From Nocardia aurantia (GTDB lineage: Bacteria; Actinomycetota; Actinomycetes; Mycobacteriales; Mycobacteriaceae), in the NCBI RefSeq assembly GCF_009604425.1, contig NZ_WEGI01000016.1, positions 124,001 through 188,000 on the forward strand: a stretch of 64,000 nucleotides of DNA, given 5' to 3'. The notes beneath the pieces are model-generated. The model saw only the letters and a program-made list of their open reading frames with translations. It searched no databases and had not been told where the DNA came from. Shown piece by piece: positions 43,768 to 54,393 of the stretch (the stretch's first letter is position 1; every line of letters starts with the position of its first letter). Position numbers and translations under genes: made by a program.

Positions 43768-44637
43768 TCACGACACGTGCTGTCGCGCAGTCGGATCCGT
43801 GTGCAGCCGCCACAGCGGCGACACCGGCCCGTGCCCCGCGCCGAGGTCGTACGAGGCCTTCAGGCAGTGGGTGGTCCACTCCTTCGCGAAGGCCACCGCG
43901 TCCGGCACCTCGTACCCGTGCGCGAGCGCGCAGGCCGTGGCCGCGGCGAGGGTGTCGCCGCCGCCGTGGTCGTTGCGGGTCTCGATGCGCGACGCCGACA
44001 GTTCGTGGAAATGCTCACCGTCGTAGAGCAGATCGGTGCTGAAATCCGAGGTGCGCAGGTGACCGCCCTTGACGATCGCCCAGCGCGGGCCCAGCGCGTG
44101 CAGCGCCACGGCCGCGTCGCGCGCGGAGATATCGTCGGTGACCTCGATGCCGGTGAGCAGGCGCACCTCGTCCAGATTCGGCGTGATCACCGTCGCCAGC
44201 GGAATCAGCGTGTGCCGCAACGCATCCAGTGCCTCGGCGTGCAGCAGCGGATCGCCGTGCATCGAGGCCGCGACCGGATCCACCACCAGCGGGACGTGCC
44301 CGGCCTGCCCGATGCCCAGCTCCCGGCAGACGCCGGCCACCGCCTCGATGATCGCCGTCGAGGCCAGCATGCCCGTCTTCGCCGCGCCGATGCCGATATC
44401 GCTGACCACCGAGCGCACCTGCCCGGCCACCGTCTCCGGCGGGATCTCGTGAAAACCGCTCACGCCGACCGTGTTCTGCACGGTCACGGCGGCCACCGCG
44501 ACGCAGGCATGCACCCCCAGCAGCGCCATCGTGCGGGAGTCGGCCTGAATTCCGGCGCCCCCACCGGAATCGGTCCCGGCGATGGTGAGTACACGGACCG
44601 GGGTCTGTCCGTCGGGCGTCAGCGGCAACAATTTCAC
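43768..44637 (-). CDS. thiD: hydroxymethylpyrimidine/phosphomethylpyrimidine kinase
   Basis: A 289-residue ribokinase-fold enzyme phosphorylating HMP twice for thiamine synthesis. LTIAGTDSGGGAGIQADSR is the HMP-binding N-terminus; KTGMLAS, VVDPVAASMHGDPL, VITPNLDEVRLLTG and the anion hole DHGGGDTLAAATA (catalytic Asp/Cys region) follow. It corresponds to Rv0422c; thiC lies 3.5 kb further on with accessory genes between. Confidence 0.95.
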   Translation of the reverse strand: MKLLPLTPDGQTPVRVLTIAGTDSGGGAGIQADSRTMALLGVHACVAVAAVTVQNTVGVSGFHEIPPETVAGQVRSVVSDIGIGAAKTGMLASTAIIEAVAGVCRELGIGQAGHVPLVVDPVAASMHGDPLLHAEALDALRHTLIPLATVITPNLDEVRLLTGIEVTDDISARDAAVALHALGPRWAIVKGGHLRTSDFSTDLLYDGEHFHELSASRIETRNDHGGGDTLAAATACALAHGYEVPDAVAFAKEWTTHCLKASYDLGAGHGPVSPLWRLHTDPTARQHVS

Positions 44638-44829
44638 GGTACGACCCTAGCGATCAGCTCCGCGCCGGGAGCCGGGTCGGTGGTAACCGGACGCGGGGGC
44701 CGTCCGGTCGGGCCGGACGGTCGCGGCCGGACCCCGGGGGTGGCGTACGGCCCGGACCCGGGCAACGGTTGCGTGACGTCCTCCGGACGCGCGGCCCGGC
44801 CGCCGTCGCGCCGGGCTAGCGTCACCGGC

Positions 44830-45831
44830 ATGGAGATCCTCGCGTTCGGCGTGCAGGCCGACGAGCAGCCGCTGCTGGTCGCCGCGTTCGGCGATCGGCA
44901 CCGGGTCCACAGCCTGACCGAATTCCTGACCGCCGACACCGCCCCGCTCGCGGCGGGCCACGAAGTGATCAGCACCGGGGTGAACGCCCGCCTCGACGCC
45001 ACAGCGCTGGGGATCCTCGCCGCCGGCGGCACCCGGATGATCGCGCAGCGGTCCACCGGCTTCAACAACATCGACCTCGGCGCCGCCGCCGAACTCGGCT
45101 TCACCGTCGCCCGCGTCTCCTACTACTCGCCGTATTCCGTCGCGGAATTCGCCTGGACCCTCGCGACGGCGGTCAACCGGCGGCTCGTGCGCGCGGTCAA
45201 CCGCAGCCGGGAATTCGACTTCCGGCTGGACGGCCTGATCGGCCGCGACGTCCACGGCAGTGTGGTGGGCGTCGTCGGCACCGGGAAGATCGGCGCCGCC
45301 TTCGCCCGGATCGGTCATGGGTTCGGCGCCCGGCTGCTGGGCTGGGACGTCGCCGAGAACCCGTTCTGCCGGGACGAACTCGGCATGGAGTACGTGGCGC
45401 TGGACCGGCTGCTCACCGAATCCGACTGGGTGTCGCTGCACGTGCCGCTGGTCGCGGACACCCATCACCTGATCGACGCGACCGCGCTGAGCCGGATGCG
45501 CGACGACGCGATCCTGGTCAACTCCAGTCGCGGCGGGCTGGTCGACGCGAACGCGCTGGTGGAAACGCTGCGGGCGGGCCGGCTGCGCGGGGTGGGCCTG
45601 GACGTGTACGAGGAGGAGACGGGCCTGTTCTTCACCGACCGATCCCTGGCGGGGATCGCCGACGACACCCTCGCCCGCCTGATGACCTTCCCGAACGTCC
45701 TGGTCACCTCGCATCAGGCGTATTTCACCGCGACCGCGGTCGGCCAGATCGTCGCGACCACGGCCGCGAACGTCGAGGACTATCTGGCCGGGCGCCGATC
45801 CGCGAACACCCTGGTCCCCGCCGCGAGCTGA
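44830..45831 (+). CDS. D-2-hydroxyacid dehydrogenase (D-lactate dehydrogenase-like)
   Basis: A 333-residue NAD enzyme. The Rossmann motif is VVGVVGTGKIGAAFARIG. Catalytic Arg is in VNSSRGGLVDANAL; the Glu follows in VYEEETGLFF; the His is in VTSHQAYFT. The VYEEE...FF..RS segment is typical of LdhA-type D-lactate dehydrogenases. Likely interconverts pyruvate and D-lactate. Monocistronic, convergent with the epoxide hydrolase, with 15 bases between stops. Confidence 0.88.
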   Translation: MEILAFGVQADEQPLLVAAFGDRHRVHSLTEFLTADTAPLAAGHEVISTGVNARLDATALGILAAGGTRMIAQRSTGFNNIDLGAAAELGFTVARVSYYSPYSVAEFAWTLATAVNRRLVRAVNRSREFDFRLDGLIGRDVHGSVVGVVGTGKIGAAFARIGHGFGARLLGWDVAENPFCRDELGMEYVALDRLLTESDWVSLHVPLVADTHHLIDATALSRMRDDAILVNSSRGGLVDANALVETLRAGRLRGVGLDVYEEETGLFFTDRSLAGIADDTLARLMTFPNVLVTSHQAYFTATAVGQIVATTAANVEDYLAGRRSANTLVPAAS

Positions 45832-45846
45832 ACGCGACGCGGCGAT

Positions 45847-46983
45847 TCAGCCCAGGTCACCGAAGAATTCGCGGATGTCGCCGACGAGGACATCGGGCGC
45901 CTCGTGCGCGGCGTAGTGCCCGGCGGCGTCGTTCGCGCCCCCGGCAGCGATGCCGGTGTCGTAGAAGTTCCAGCGGACCAGTCCGGCGTGGTCCCGCTCG
46001 GCGAAGCGCCGGATCGACCGGAAATCGCCCGCGAACATGGCGAGAGCGGTCGGCGCGGTGGTCGGTCCCTGCGGATGTTCGGTGGTGTGCGCATCCTCGT
46101 AGTAGAAGCGGATCGCCGAGCCCGCGGTGCCGGTGAGCCAGTAGATCGCGACGTTGCCGATCACGAATTCCGGGTCCAGTGATTCGCCGAACAGCTGGGC
46201 GTTCCAGCCCAGCAGGCCGGCCGGGGAATCCGCCAGCGCGTACGCCAGTGTCTGCGGCTGCTGGCTGTGCAGGGTGTTGAACGCCATCTTGTTGTCCAGG
46301 AACCATTGCAGATGCGCCAGCGCCTCGTGATCCTCGGCCGGCAGACCCTCGAACTCGGCCGGATCGCCGGAGGGGAACGAGAACAGCTGGGTGACATGCA
46401 CACCGATCACCCGCTCCGGCGCCAGCCGGCCGATCTCGGGGGAGACCATCGAACCGCCGTCGTTGCCGATCGCGCCGAAACGCCGGTAACCGAGCCGGTC
46501 CATCAACTCCAGCCACGCCCGGGCGGTGCGGTACCGGTTCCAGCCGGTGCTGCGGGTCGGGCCCGAGAATCCGAAGCCGGGCAGCGACGGGAGAACCACG
46601 TGGAAGGCCGGCGCGGCCGGGTCCGCCGGCTCGGTCAGCGCCGTGACGACGTCCAGGTACTCCAGGATCGAGCCCGGCCAGCCGTGCGTGAGGATCACCG
46701 GGGTCGCGTCCGCCCGGCTCGACCGGACGTGCAGGAAGTGGATGTCCTCGCCGTCGATCTCGGTGGTGAACTGCGGGTGCTCGTTCAGCCGCGATTCCGT
46801 TGCCCGCCAGTCGAATTCCTCCAGCCAGTACTTCGCCAGCCCGCGTACCCGGTCGCCGGGGACGCCGTACCCGTCGCCGACGCCCGGCAGCTCGTCGGGC
46901 CACAGCGTCCGGCGGAGCCGGTCGGCCAGGTCGTCGAGGCGGGACTGCGGGATGTCGATGCGGAAAGGGTGGATCGCGGTCAT
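45847..46983 (-). CDS. epoxide hydrolase (EHN family)
   Basis: A 378-residue alpha/beta hydrolase. The N-terminal EHN domain (IDIPQSRLDDLADRLRRTLWPDE) precedes the core with oxyanion motif HGWPGSILEYL, nucleophile Asp in IGNDGGSM and the catalytic His near the end (GHYAAHEAPD). It opens epoxides by trans addition of water. ATG at 46983 is chosen because the frame before it crosses the operator. It is divergent from, and presumably repressed by, the TetR at 47071. Confidence 0.9.
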   Translation of the reverse strand: MTAIHPFRIDIPQSRLDDLADRLRRTLWPDELPGVGDGYGVPGDRVRGLAKYWLEEFDWRATESRLNEHPQFTTEIDGEDIHFLHVRSSRADATPVILTHGWPGSILEYLDVVTALTEPADPAAPAFHVVLPSLPGFGFSGPTRSTGWNRYRTARAWLELMDRLGYRRFGAIGNDGGSMVSPEIGRLAPERVIGVHVTQLFSFPSGDPAEFEGLPAEDHEALAHLQWFLDNKMAFNTLHSQQPQTLAYALADSPAGLLGWNAQLFGESLDPEFVIGNVAIYWLTGTAGSAIRFYYEDAHTTEHPQGPTTAPTALAMFAGDFRSIRRFAERDHAGLVRWNFYDTGIAAGGANDAAGHYAAHEAPDVLVGDIREFFGDLG

Positions 46984-46999
46984 CGTCTTCTCGTTTTGG

Positions 47000-47049
47000 A
47001 ACGGAATACTTTGTTCTGTTTCGACCATAACAGAACGGATCATTCCGTT
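47000..47049. promoter_or_regulatory. large two-part dyad operator between epoxide hydrolase and TetR
   Basis: AACGGAAT (47000-47007) pairs with ATTCCGTT (47042-47049), and TTCTGTT (47014-47020) with AACAGAA (47029-47035). Both dyads share exactly the same centre. It lies 17 bases before the hydrolase ATG and 22 before the TetR ATG. Confidence 0.85.
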
Positions 47050-47070
47050 TCAACCGTTAGACTGGGACCC

Positions 47071-47724
47071 ATGTCCGAGACTGCGAAACCCCCGGTCCGC
47101 AAGGGTCTGCCCGGCCGCAGGGCCGAGGCCGCCCGCAACGACGGGATCATCCTGGCCGCGGCGCGCGAGGTCTTCCTCGCCGATCCGGGCGCGCCGATCG
47201 CCGCGGTCGCCGAGCGCGCCGGCGTCGGCATCGGCGCGCTCTATCGCCGCTATGCCTCGAAAGAAGTCCTGCTGCGCACTCTCTGTCTCGACGGGCTGCG
47301 CCGCTACAACACGGAAGCCGAAGCGGCCCTGAACAATCCGGACGACTGGCAGGCGCTGGTGGAATTCCTGTACCGGGTGGTGGACGCCGACGTGCACTCG
47401 CTGACGGTCCGGCTCGCCGGAACCTTCACGCCCAGCGATGAATTCGCACCGGAGGTACGCCGCTCGGGCGAGCTGAACGAGCGGATCCTCTCCCGCGCAA
47501 AGCAATCCGGCCGCTTGCGCGAGGGCGTCACGATCGCCGACCTGGGGCTGATCCTGGAGTCGTGCGCCGCCGTGAACCTGCCCGACGCCGAGCGGACCTC
47601 GGTCCTGCGGCACCGGGTGCTGGCGCTGGTGATCGACGGGCTCGCCACCACGGGCGAATTACCCGGTCCGCCACCACAACCGGGGGAGTTCGCCCATCGG
47701 TGGCGCGCTGCGAGCCGTACCTGA
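47071..47724 (+). CDS. TetR-family repressor of the epoxide hydrolase gene
   Basis: A 217-residue regulator. Helix-turn-helix: PIAAVAERAGVGIGALYRRY. The C-terminal effector domain ends in a Pro-rich tail. A TAGACT box at 47058-47063 lies seven bases before the ATG, so the transcript is probably leaderless, with the operator overlapping the -35 region. Target prediction is from divergence and the double dyad. Confidence 0.9.
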   Translation: MSETAKPPVRKGLPGRRAEAARNDGIILAAAREVFLADPGAPIAAVAERAGVGIGALYRRYASKEVLLRTLCLDGLRRYNTEAEAALNNPDDWQALVEFLYRVVDADVHSLTVRLAGTFTPSDEFAPEVRRSGELNERILSRAKQSGRLREGVTIADLGLILESCAAVNLPDAERTSVLRHRVLALVIDGLATTGELPGPPPQPGEFAHRWRAASRT

Positions 47725-47795
47725 GAGACGTGTAACCGGTCGCGGTCCTCAGGCTCGGGTCGCCGGGCCGGTTCCGTCCGCCGAGGTCGATCGCC

Positions 47796-47950
47796 CGGCC
47801 GGGAGCCGTCCGCCGGGTCGGTACCTTCCGCCGGGTCAGGCGGCTTGGGGGTCCGTCCGCCGGGGCGGCCGGCCGGGAGCCGTCCGCCAGGGGGCGGGCA
47901 GCTGGGCCGGACCTTCCGCCGGGGTCAGGCGCCTGGGCGCGGGTCCCTTC
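47796..47950. repeat. two diverged copies of a roughly 75-bp GC-rich repeat
   Basis: CGGCCGGGAGCCGTCCGCC occurs exactly at 47796-47814 and 47870-47888. Each is followed by a CCTTCCGCCGGG(G)TCAGGCG segment and a CTTGGGG/CCTGGG end. Confidence 0.8.
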
Positions 47951-47976
47951 CGCCCGGGGCAGTGGAGAGGGCCGCC

Positions 47977-48041
47977 GTGCCCGTCCCAGGGCGGAAGCCG
48001 GGGCCTGGCGGCGGCCCCGGCTTCCGCGGTGGGACGGGCAC
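47977..48041. terminator. 65-base GC-rich hairpin between convergent genes
   Basis: Outer arms GTGCCCGTCCCA/TGGGACGGGCAC (12 bp, perfect), a 4x4 internal loop, inner arms GGAAGCCGGGGCC/GGCCCCGGCTTCC (13 bp, perfect) and a 7-base loop. It should stop transcription from both sides; no T-run. Confidence 0.7.
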
Positions 48042-48109
48042 TCGCGGAGCATTCGCGCAGCCGCTGTCGTGAGGCGAAGTGACTGCGCCGCAGTGCGTTC
48101 CGGCGACGA

Positions 48110-49765
<1,656 letters not shown>

Positions 49766-49772
49766 TCGAAAT

Positions 49773-49879
49773 CCTCCCTACGCCGGCATTACCCGGTCAG
49801 GTTCGTACGGTCGACGGCCCTGATCCGCCCGTAGATGGGCTAGCCGTCCTCTCAGCCCGCTGGTGCGAGCCCCCGTTGG
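49773..49879 (-). ncRNA. TPP (thi-box) riboswitch of thiC
   Basis: On the minus strand: the GGGCTGAGAGGACGG core (CTGAGA at 49855-49850), then GAACCTGACCGGG, then TAATGCCGGCGTAGGGAGG, the conserved TPP aptamer elements in order. The closing strand contains the Shine-Dalgarno AGGGAGG (49779-49773), leaving only seven bases before the thiC ATG. Control is therefore most likely at translation. Confidence 0.95.
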
Positions 49880-50040
49880 CAGATATGCGGTTGTGGTCGT
49901 ACCCGGGGGTACGACCACCGACGATACCCGGCCGCCCTCGCGCGCCGCGACCGATTCGGATCCCCGATGCGGCCGCCGACCGGCGGTACCCTGTCGGGCA
50001 CTGCGGGCTGTCCGGGAAAACACGAGCGAAGGCGGCGGAG

Positions 50041-51537
50041 ATGTCAGCTGGCGACGAGTGGGGTGTGGTCTTTCCGGAGGTGGACGGTTCCCGGTCCTCC
50101 ACCGCGACCGGTGCGGCGATCCTGGCGGCGGCGGTGCGGCGCTGGGACCCGTATCAGGCCGATCGGATCGCGGCGGCGGGCAGCTGGCGCACGGAGTACA
50201 TCGATCACTACGTCGCGGTCACCGCCGCCGGTGCGCGCGGCGGGGCCCCGGTGCTCGGCATCGCCGCCGACGGCCTGGCCGCGATGCGCCGGATGTTGCA
50301 CCACCGCAACGCATCCGATGAGGTGCCACTGGACGAATTGGCCTGGTCGGACGAGCTCACCGCCAAAGTCGTGACGGTGCACGGCGAATCGCGCCCGTCC
50401 CGGGAACTGTCGGTGCCGTATCGGGGAACTCGGCTGTCCGGAGGCGCGCTGCGGCATCGGCTGTACCGGTGGCGGGATCTGGGCGTGGTGGAACCCGATT
50501 TCGTCGCCGCGCTGGAGCGGGTGATCGACGACCCGTCGCTGCTGGCGCTGCCGGGCCGGCAGCTCGTGCTGATCGGCGCGGGCGCGGAGATGGGCCCGCT
50601 GGAGCCGTTGAGCGAATGGGGCGCGGACGTGCTCGCCCTGGATGTGCCGGTGCCCGCGGTGGCCGATCGGATCGCCGGTATCGCCCGTCGCGGCGCGGGT
50701 TCGGTGACTGTGCCGCAACGGGATTCGGACGGGGTGGCCGGGCTGGACGTCGCCGTGGCGGTCCGCGAGGCCGGTGCCTGGATCCAGGCGGCCGCCGCCG
50801 GCGACCGGCAGTTGGTGCTGGGTATGTACGGCTATGCCGACGGCCCGCGGCATGTCGCCGTGACCGCGGCCGCAGATCTGCTCGCCACCCGGCTGCTGCG
50901 GCAGCGTCCCGGCACCGCGCTGGCCTATCTCGGCACGCCGACCGATGCCTACCTGGTGCCCGGCTCGATCGTCGACGGGGTGCGGCGGACGCCGGGACGG
51001 CTGGCGGCCGTCACCTGCGACGGGCTGCGCACGGTCAGCCGGGGCCGGGTCGGCCGGCGTGCGTACGCGGTCACCCACGCCGGGCCGGGCGGCTCGCGCT
51101 GGGGCGTCGCCGACATGCTGCTGCCGATGCAGGGCCCGAACTACGCGCTGGCCAAGCGGTTGCAACGCTGGCGGGCGCTGACCGCCGCCGCGGCCGGCCA
51201 TCCGGTCTCGTTCAACGTCGCCCCGGCCGCCTGGACCCGCTCGGTGACGAAGAACCCGGTATTCGAGACCGCCTACTCCGGCGCCGAATTCTTCGGGGTT
51301 CAGGTCTTCCCGGCCGACACCGCGCGCTACCTGATGGCCGCGAAGCTGGTCGCGGACCTCGCCGCGCCGGTACCCGACCGCGACGGTCAGCCGGAGGCGC
51401 TGCTGTACGCGGACGCCGCGCACGGCGGTTTCTGGCGGCAGCCGTACGACCCGAAATCGGTGCTGCCGATCGTCGCCCTGCTCGGCGTCGGCGCCCGCAC
51501 CACCCGAGCGGTGCGAAACCGATTCGGGCGCAACTGA
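50041..51537 (+). CDS. uncharacterised actinobacterial protein with Rossmann-like core
   Basis: A 498-residue soluble protein I do not recognise by name. Residues about 170-290 look like a nucleotide-binding Rossmann fold: QLVLIGAGAEMGPLEPLSEWG followed by a beta-strand ending ALDVPVP. Other distinctive stretches are LGMYGYADGPRHV, LAYLGTPTDAYLVPG, LLPMQGPNYALAKRLQRW and PVSFNVAPAAWTRS. No signal peptide or membrane helix. It is divergent from thiC across the TPP riboswitch region. Possibly an NAD(P)-dependent enzyme. Confidence 0.75.
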   Translation: MSAGDEWGVVFPEVDGSRSSTATGAAILAAAVRRWDPYQADRIAAAGSWRTEYIDHYVAVTAAGARGGAPVLGIAADGLAAMRRMLHHRNASDEVPLDELAWSDELTAKVVTVHGESRPSRELSVPYRGTRLSGGALRHRLYRWRDLGVVEPDFVAALERVIDDPSLLALPGRQLVLIGAGAEMGPLEPLSEWGADVLALDVPVPAVADRIAGIARRGAGSVTVPQRDSDGVAGLDVAVAVREAGAWIQAAAAGDRQLVLGMYGYADGPRHVAVTAAADLLATRLLRQRPGTALAYLGTPTDAYLVPGSIVDGVRRTPGRLAAVTCDGLRTVSRGRVGRRAYAVTHAGPGGSRWGVADMLLPMQGPNYALAKRLQRWRALTAAAAGHPVSFNVAPAAWTRSVTKNPVFETAYSGAEFFGVQVFPADTARYLMAAKLVADLAAPVPDRDGQPEALLYADAAHGGFWRQPYDPKSVLPIVALLGVGARTTRAVRNRFGRN

Positions 51538-51622
51538 TCCGGGGACATTCGGCCCGGTGCGGCCGGAAGCCGGTCGCGGGAGCGCGGCCCCGGCCGGGCG
51601 TCTGCGCGGACGCTTGTGGCCC

Positions 51623-51695
51623 GCGCGCCCGACGCCTGCGCGCCCGACGCCCGACGCCCAACGTCCGCGTGCCCGACGGCCGACGTCCGCGTGCC
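51623..51695. repeat. short GC-rich direct repeats
   Basis: GCGCGCCCGACGCC at 51623-51636 and 51638-51651, then CGACGCC, then ACGTCCGCGTGCC at 51661-51673 and 51683-51695. They occupy the 196-base convergent gap between the Rossmann-like gene and the TetR. Confidence 0.75.
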
Positions 51696-51733
51696 GGGCG
51701 CCCGCGAGCCGGGGCCCGCGCCGCACCGCCGGA

Positions 51734-52369
51734 TCAGGCGTGCCGCAGCGCGCGGTACACCGCGGTGCCCACCAGCGCGCCCAATTCCGTTGTGTTCCAC
51801 TCGTTGTCGCCGGCGAGCAGGGTGCGGACGGCGCCCTCGCCGGCGGACACCCACAGTTCGACCAGGGCGGGCAGTTTGCGCTCGGCGTCGGCGGTGCCCC
51901 AGGCGCGCAGCGTGGGCCGCAGCCGCCGGGTGCAGCGCTCGATCGCCAGCCGGCGGCCCCGGCCGAACGAGCCCGCGACGGCCGGATCCGGGTTGCCGTA
52001 CAACAGTTTCCAGGTGTCGGGCCGCGCCGACACGGTGTCCAGCAGCGCGCGGAACCCCTCGACGAACACCGTCTCGTCGGCCTCCACCCGGCGCCGCGGC
52101 AGCGCGTCGGTGATACCGCGCGCGAGATACCGTTCCTCGCGCTGGATCAGCGCGTCGATCAACTCCACCCGATCGGCGAAACAGGCGTACACCACGGGCC
52201 GGGTGACGCGCATCCGTTCCGCGACGGCGGCGATGGTCACCGCCGCGATCCCCTCGGACACCGCGATCTGCAGCGCGGTGTCGAGCACGTGCGGGCGCCG
52301 GCGTTCCGGGCCCAGATGTTGTGCTCGTGCCCGCGGTCGTGCCACCGCGTCCGAACCCGTGCCGGCCAT
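51734..52369 (-). CDS. TetR-family regulator
   Basis: A 211-residue regulator from the ATG at 52369 (AGTGSDAVARPRARAQ; longer forms are possible). Helix-turn-helix: TIAAVAERMRVTRPVVYACF. The ligand domain includes DTWKLLYGNPDPAVAG, a pattern of TetRs near lipid or acyl-CoA genes. Divergent from the FadE5-like gene, its likely target. An AT-richer intergenic patch (CAATATTTGGCAAATATTGG, a good TATTTG/CAAATA-type dyad, at about 52433-52452) lies between and is the candidate operator. Confidence 0.87.
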   Translation of the reverse strand: MAGTGSDAVARPRARAQHLGPERRRPHVLDTALQIAVSEGIAAVTIAAVAERMRVTRPVVYACFADRVELIDALIQREERYLARGITDALPRRRVEADETVFVEGFRALLDTVSARPDTWKLLYGNPDPAVAGSFGRGRRLAIERCTRRLRPTLRAWGTADAERKLPALVELWVSAGEGAVRTLLAGDNEWNTTELGALVGTAVYRALRHA

Positions 52370-52432
52370 GGGCCAGACGATAGCAGCGGCCGCCTGCCGA
52401 CACGCCCGGCCGGGCGGCAAGAGCGATGGCGG

Positions 52433-52452
52433 CAATATTTGGCAAATATTGG
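52433..52452. promoter_or_regulatory. palindromic operator upstream of the FadE5-like gene
   Basis: CAATATTTGGCAAATATTGG contains the perfect dyad CAATATTTG/CAAATATTG with a short centre, in an otherwise GC-rich region between the divergent TetR and acyl-CoA dehydrogenase genes. Confidence 0.7.
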
Positions 52453-52566
52453 ATAACCGCAGGTAGGCAGTGTTGTTTCTTACGGTTGCGTAGCCCTGCG
52501 CGGATGCGGCAACCTCACGAAGGGGACGCCACGAGGCGACATCACCGGGACGGCGAGGAGAGCGAC

Positions 52567-54393
52567 GTGGGGCACTACAAGGCGAACCTGCGCGACATCG
52601 AGTTCAATCTGTTCGAGATGCACGGGGTCGGGGAGGCCCTGGACTCCGGCCGGTACGGCGATCTCGACACCGCGACCGTGCGCAGCATGCTGGCGGAGGT
52701 GCTGCGGCTCGCGGAGGGCCCGATCGCCGAATCCTTCGTCGACGCCGACCGCAATCCGGTCCAGTTCGACGCGGCCGGCCACACCATCATCGTGCCGGAT
52801 TCCATGCGCAAGACGGTGTCCGCCGTGAACGAGGCGGGCTGGTCGGCGCTGGGCATGCCGGCGGAGATGGGTGGTGTGGACGTGCCGCCACCGGTGGTGT
52901 GGGCGGTGCAGGAGATGATCGTCGCCGCGCACAACGCCGCGAGCTTCTTCAACATGGGCCCGTCCCTGCATGCGGTGCTGTACCACGAGGGCACCCCGGA
53001 GCAGCAGCGCTGGGCCACCCACGCGTGGGAGAACCGTTGGGGCGGAACGATGGTGCTCACCGAGCCGGACGCCGGTTCCGACGTCGGCGCCGGCCGCACC
53101 AGGGCGATCGAACAGCCCGACGGCACGTGGCACCTCGAGGGCGTCAAGCGCTTCATCTCCGGCGGCGACGTCGGCGACACCGCCGACAACATCCTGCATC
53201 TGGTGCTGGCCCGCCCCGAGGGCGCGCGGCCGGGCACCAAGGGTCTATCGATGTTCGTGGTGCCGAAGGTGCTGTTCGACACCGAGACCATGGAACTCGG
53301 CGAGCGCAACGGCGTCTACGTCACCAACCTCGAGCACAAGATGGGCATCAAATCCTCGCCCACCTGCGAATTGACCTTCGGCGCAACGCATCCGGCGGTC
53401 GGCTACCTCGTCGGCGGGGTGCACGACGGGATCGCGCAGATGTTCGAGGTGATCGAGGGAGCCCGGATGATGGTGGGCGTGCTCTCGGCCGGCACGCTGT
53501 CCAGTGGTTACCTGAATGCCTTGGAGTACGCCAAGATTCGCGTGCAGGGTGCGGACCTGACCCGGATGACGGACAAGACCGCGCCGCGGGTCACCATCAG
53601 CCACCACCCGGACGTGCGGCGCAGCCTGATGTTGCAGAAGGCGTATGCCGAGGGCATCCGGGCGCTGTACATGTACACCTCGGTCTATCAGGACGACGCG
53701 CTGGCCGCGGCGAATTTCGGCGCGGACGCCGAAACCGCCGCGCACGTCAACGATCTGCTGCTGCCCATCGTCAAGGGCGTCGGCTCCGAGCGCGCCTACG
53801 AGGCCCTCACCGAGACGCTGCAGACCTACGGCGGCAGCGGCTATCTCCAGGACTATCCGATCGAGCAGTACATCCGGGACGTGAAGATCGACTCGCTGTA
53901 CGAGGGCACCACCGCGATCCAGGCCCAGGACTTCTTCTTCCGCAAGATCATTCGCGACAACGGCCGATCGCTGGCGCATGTGGCGGGGCTGATCCGGCAG
54001 TTCGCCGAGACGCCGATCGAGGGACTGAAGACGGAACAGGCGCTGCTGAGCGCGGCGCTCGCCGACGTCCAGGCCATGGTCTCCGTGCTGACCAAGTATC
54101 TGGTGCTCTCGCAGCAGGAACCGGAGGAGATCTACAAGGTCGGGCTGGGCTCGGTGCGTTTCCTGCACGCCGCCGGCGATCTCGTCATCGGCTGGCGACT
54201 GCTGGAACAGGCGAAGGTGGCGCTGGCCGCGCCGGCCCGGCGGCCCGGCGCGAAGGACGAGTCGTTCTACACCGGAAAGGCCGCTGTCGCTTCGTGGTTC
54301 GCCAAGAACCGGTTGCCCTTGCTCACCGGCGTCCGGGCGGTGCTGGAGACCATCGACTGCGACATCATGCGATTGGACGAGGACGCGTTCTGA
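52567..54393 (+). CDS. acyl-CoA dehydrogenase, FadE5-like
   Basis: A 608-residue long-form acyl-CoA dehydrogenase with the extra N-terminal domain (GHYKANLRDIEFNLFEMHGV) and C-terminal extension of the FadE5 group (M. tuberculosis Rv0244c). TEPDAGSDVGAGRT and FISGGDVGD bind flavin and substrate; the catalytic Glu is in DSLYEGTTAIQAQDF. It introduces the first double bond into medium- to long-chain acyl-CoAs. GTG start with GAGGAG at 52555-52560. Probably controlled by the divergent TetR through the dyad at 52433-52452. Confidence 0.92.
   Translation: MGHYKANLRDIEFNLFEMHGVGEALDSGRYGDLDTATVRSMLAEVLRLAEGPIAESFVDADRNPVQFDAAGHTIIVPDSMRKTVSAVNEAGWSALGMPAEMGGVDVPPPVVWAVQEMIVAAHNAASFFNMGPSLHAVLYHEGTPEQQRWATHAWENRWGGTMVLTEPDAGSDVGAGRTRAIEQPDGTWHLEGVKRFISGGDVGDTADNILHLVLARPEGARPGTKGLSMFVVPKVLFDTETMELGERNGVYVTNLEHKMGIKSSPTCELTFGATHPAVGYLVGGVHDGIAQMFEVIEGARMMVGVLSAGTLSSGYLNALEYAKIRVQGADLTRMTDKTAPRVTISHHPDVRRSLMLQKAYAEGIRALYMYTSVYQDDALAAANFGADAETAAHVNDLLLPIVKGVGSERAYEALTETLQTYGGSGYLQDYPIEQYIRDVKIDSLYEGTTAIQAQDFFFRKIIRDNGRSLAHVAGLIRQFAETPIEGLKTEQALLSAALADVQAMVSVLTKYLVLSQQEPEEIYKVGLGSVRFLHAAGDLVIGWRLLEQAKVALAAPARRPGAKDESFYTGKAAVASWFAKNRLPLLTGVRAVLETIDCDIMRLDEDAF

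Larger units (their letters stand above)
47725..48109. other. non-coding convergent gap with repeats and a long hairpin
   Basis: 385 bases between the TetR and thiC stops, with no credible gene. The first part is built of CCGCCGGG-type GC-rich repeats (47796-47950). The second holds a 65-base hairpin (47977-48041). Confidence 0.7.
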
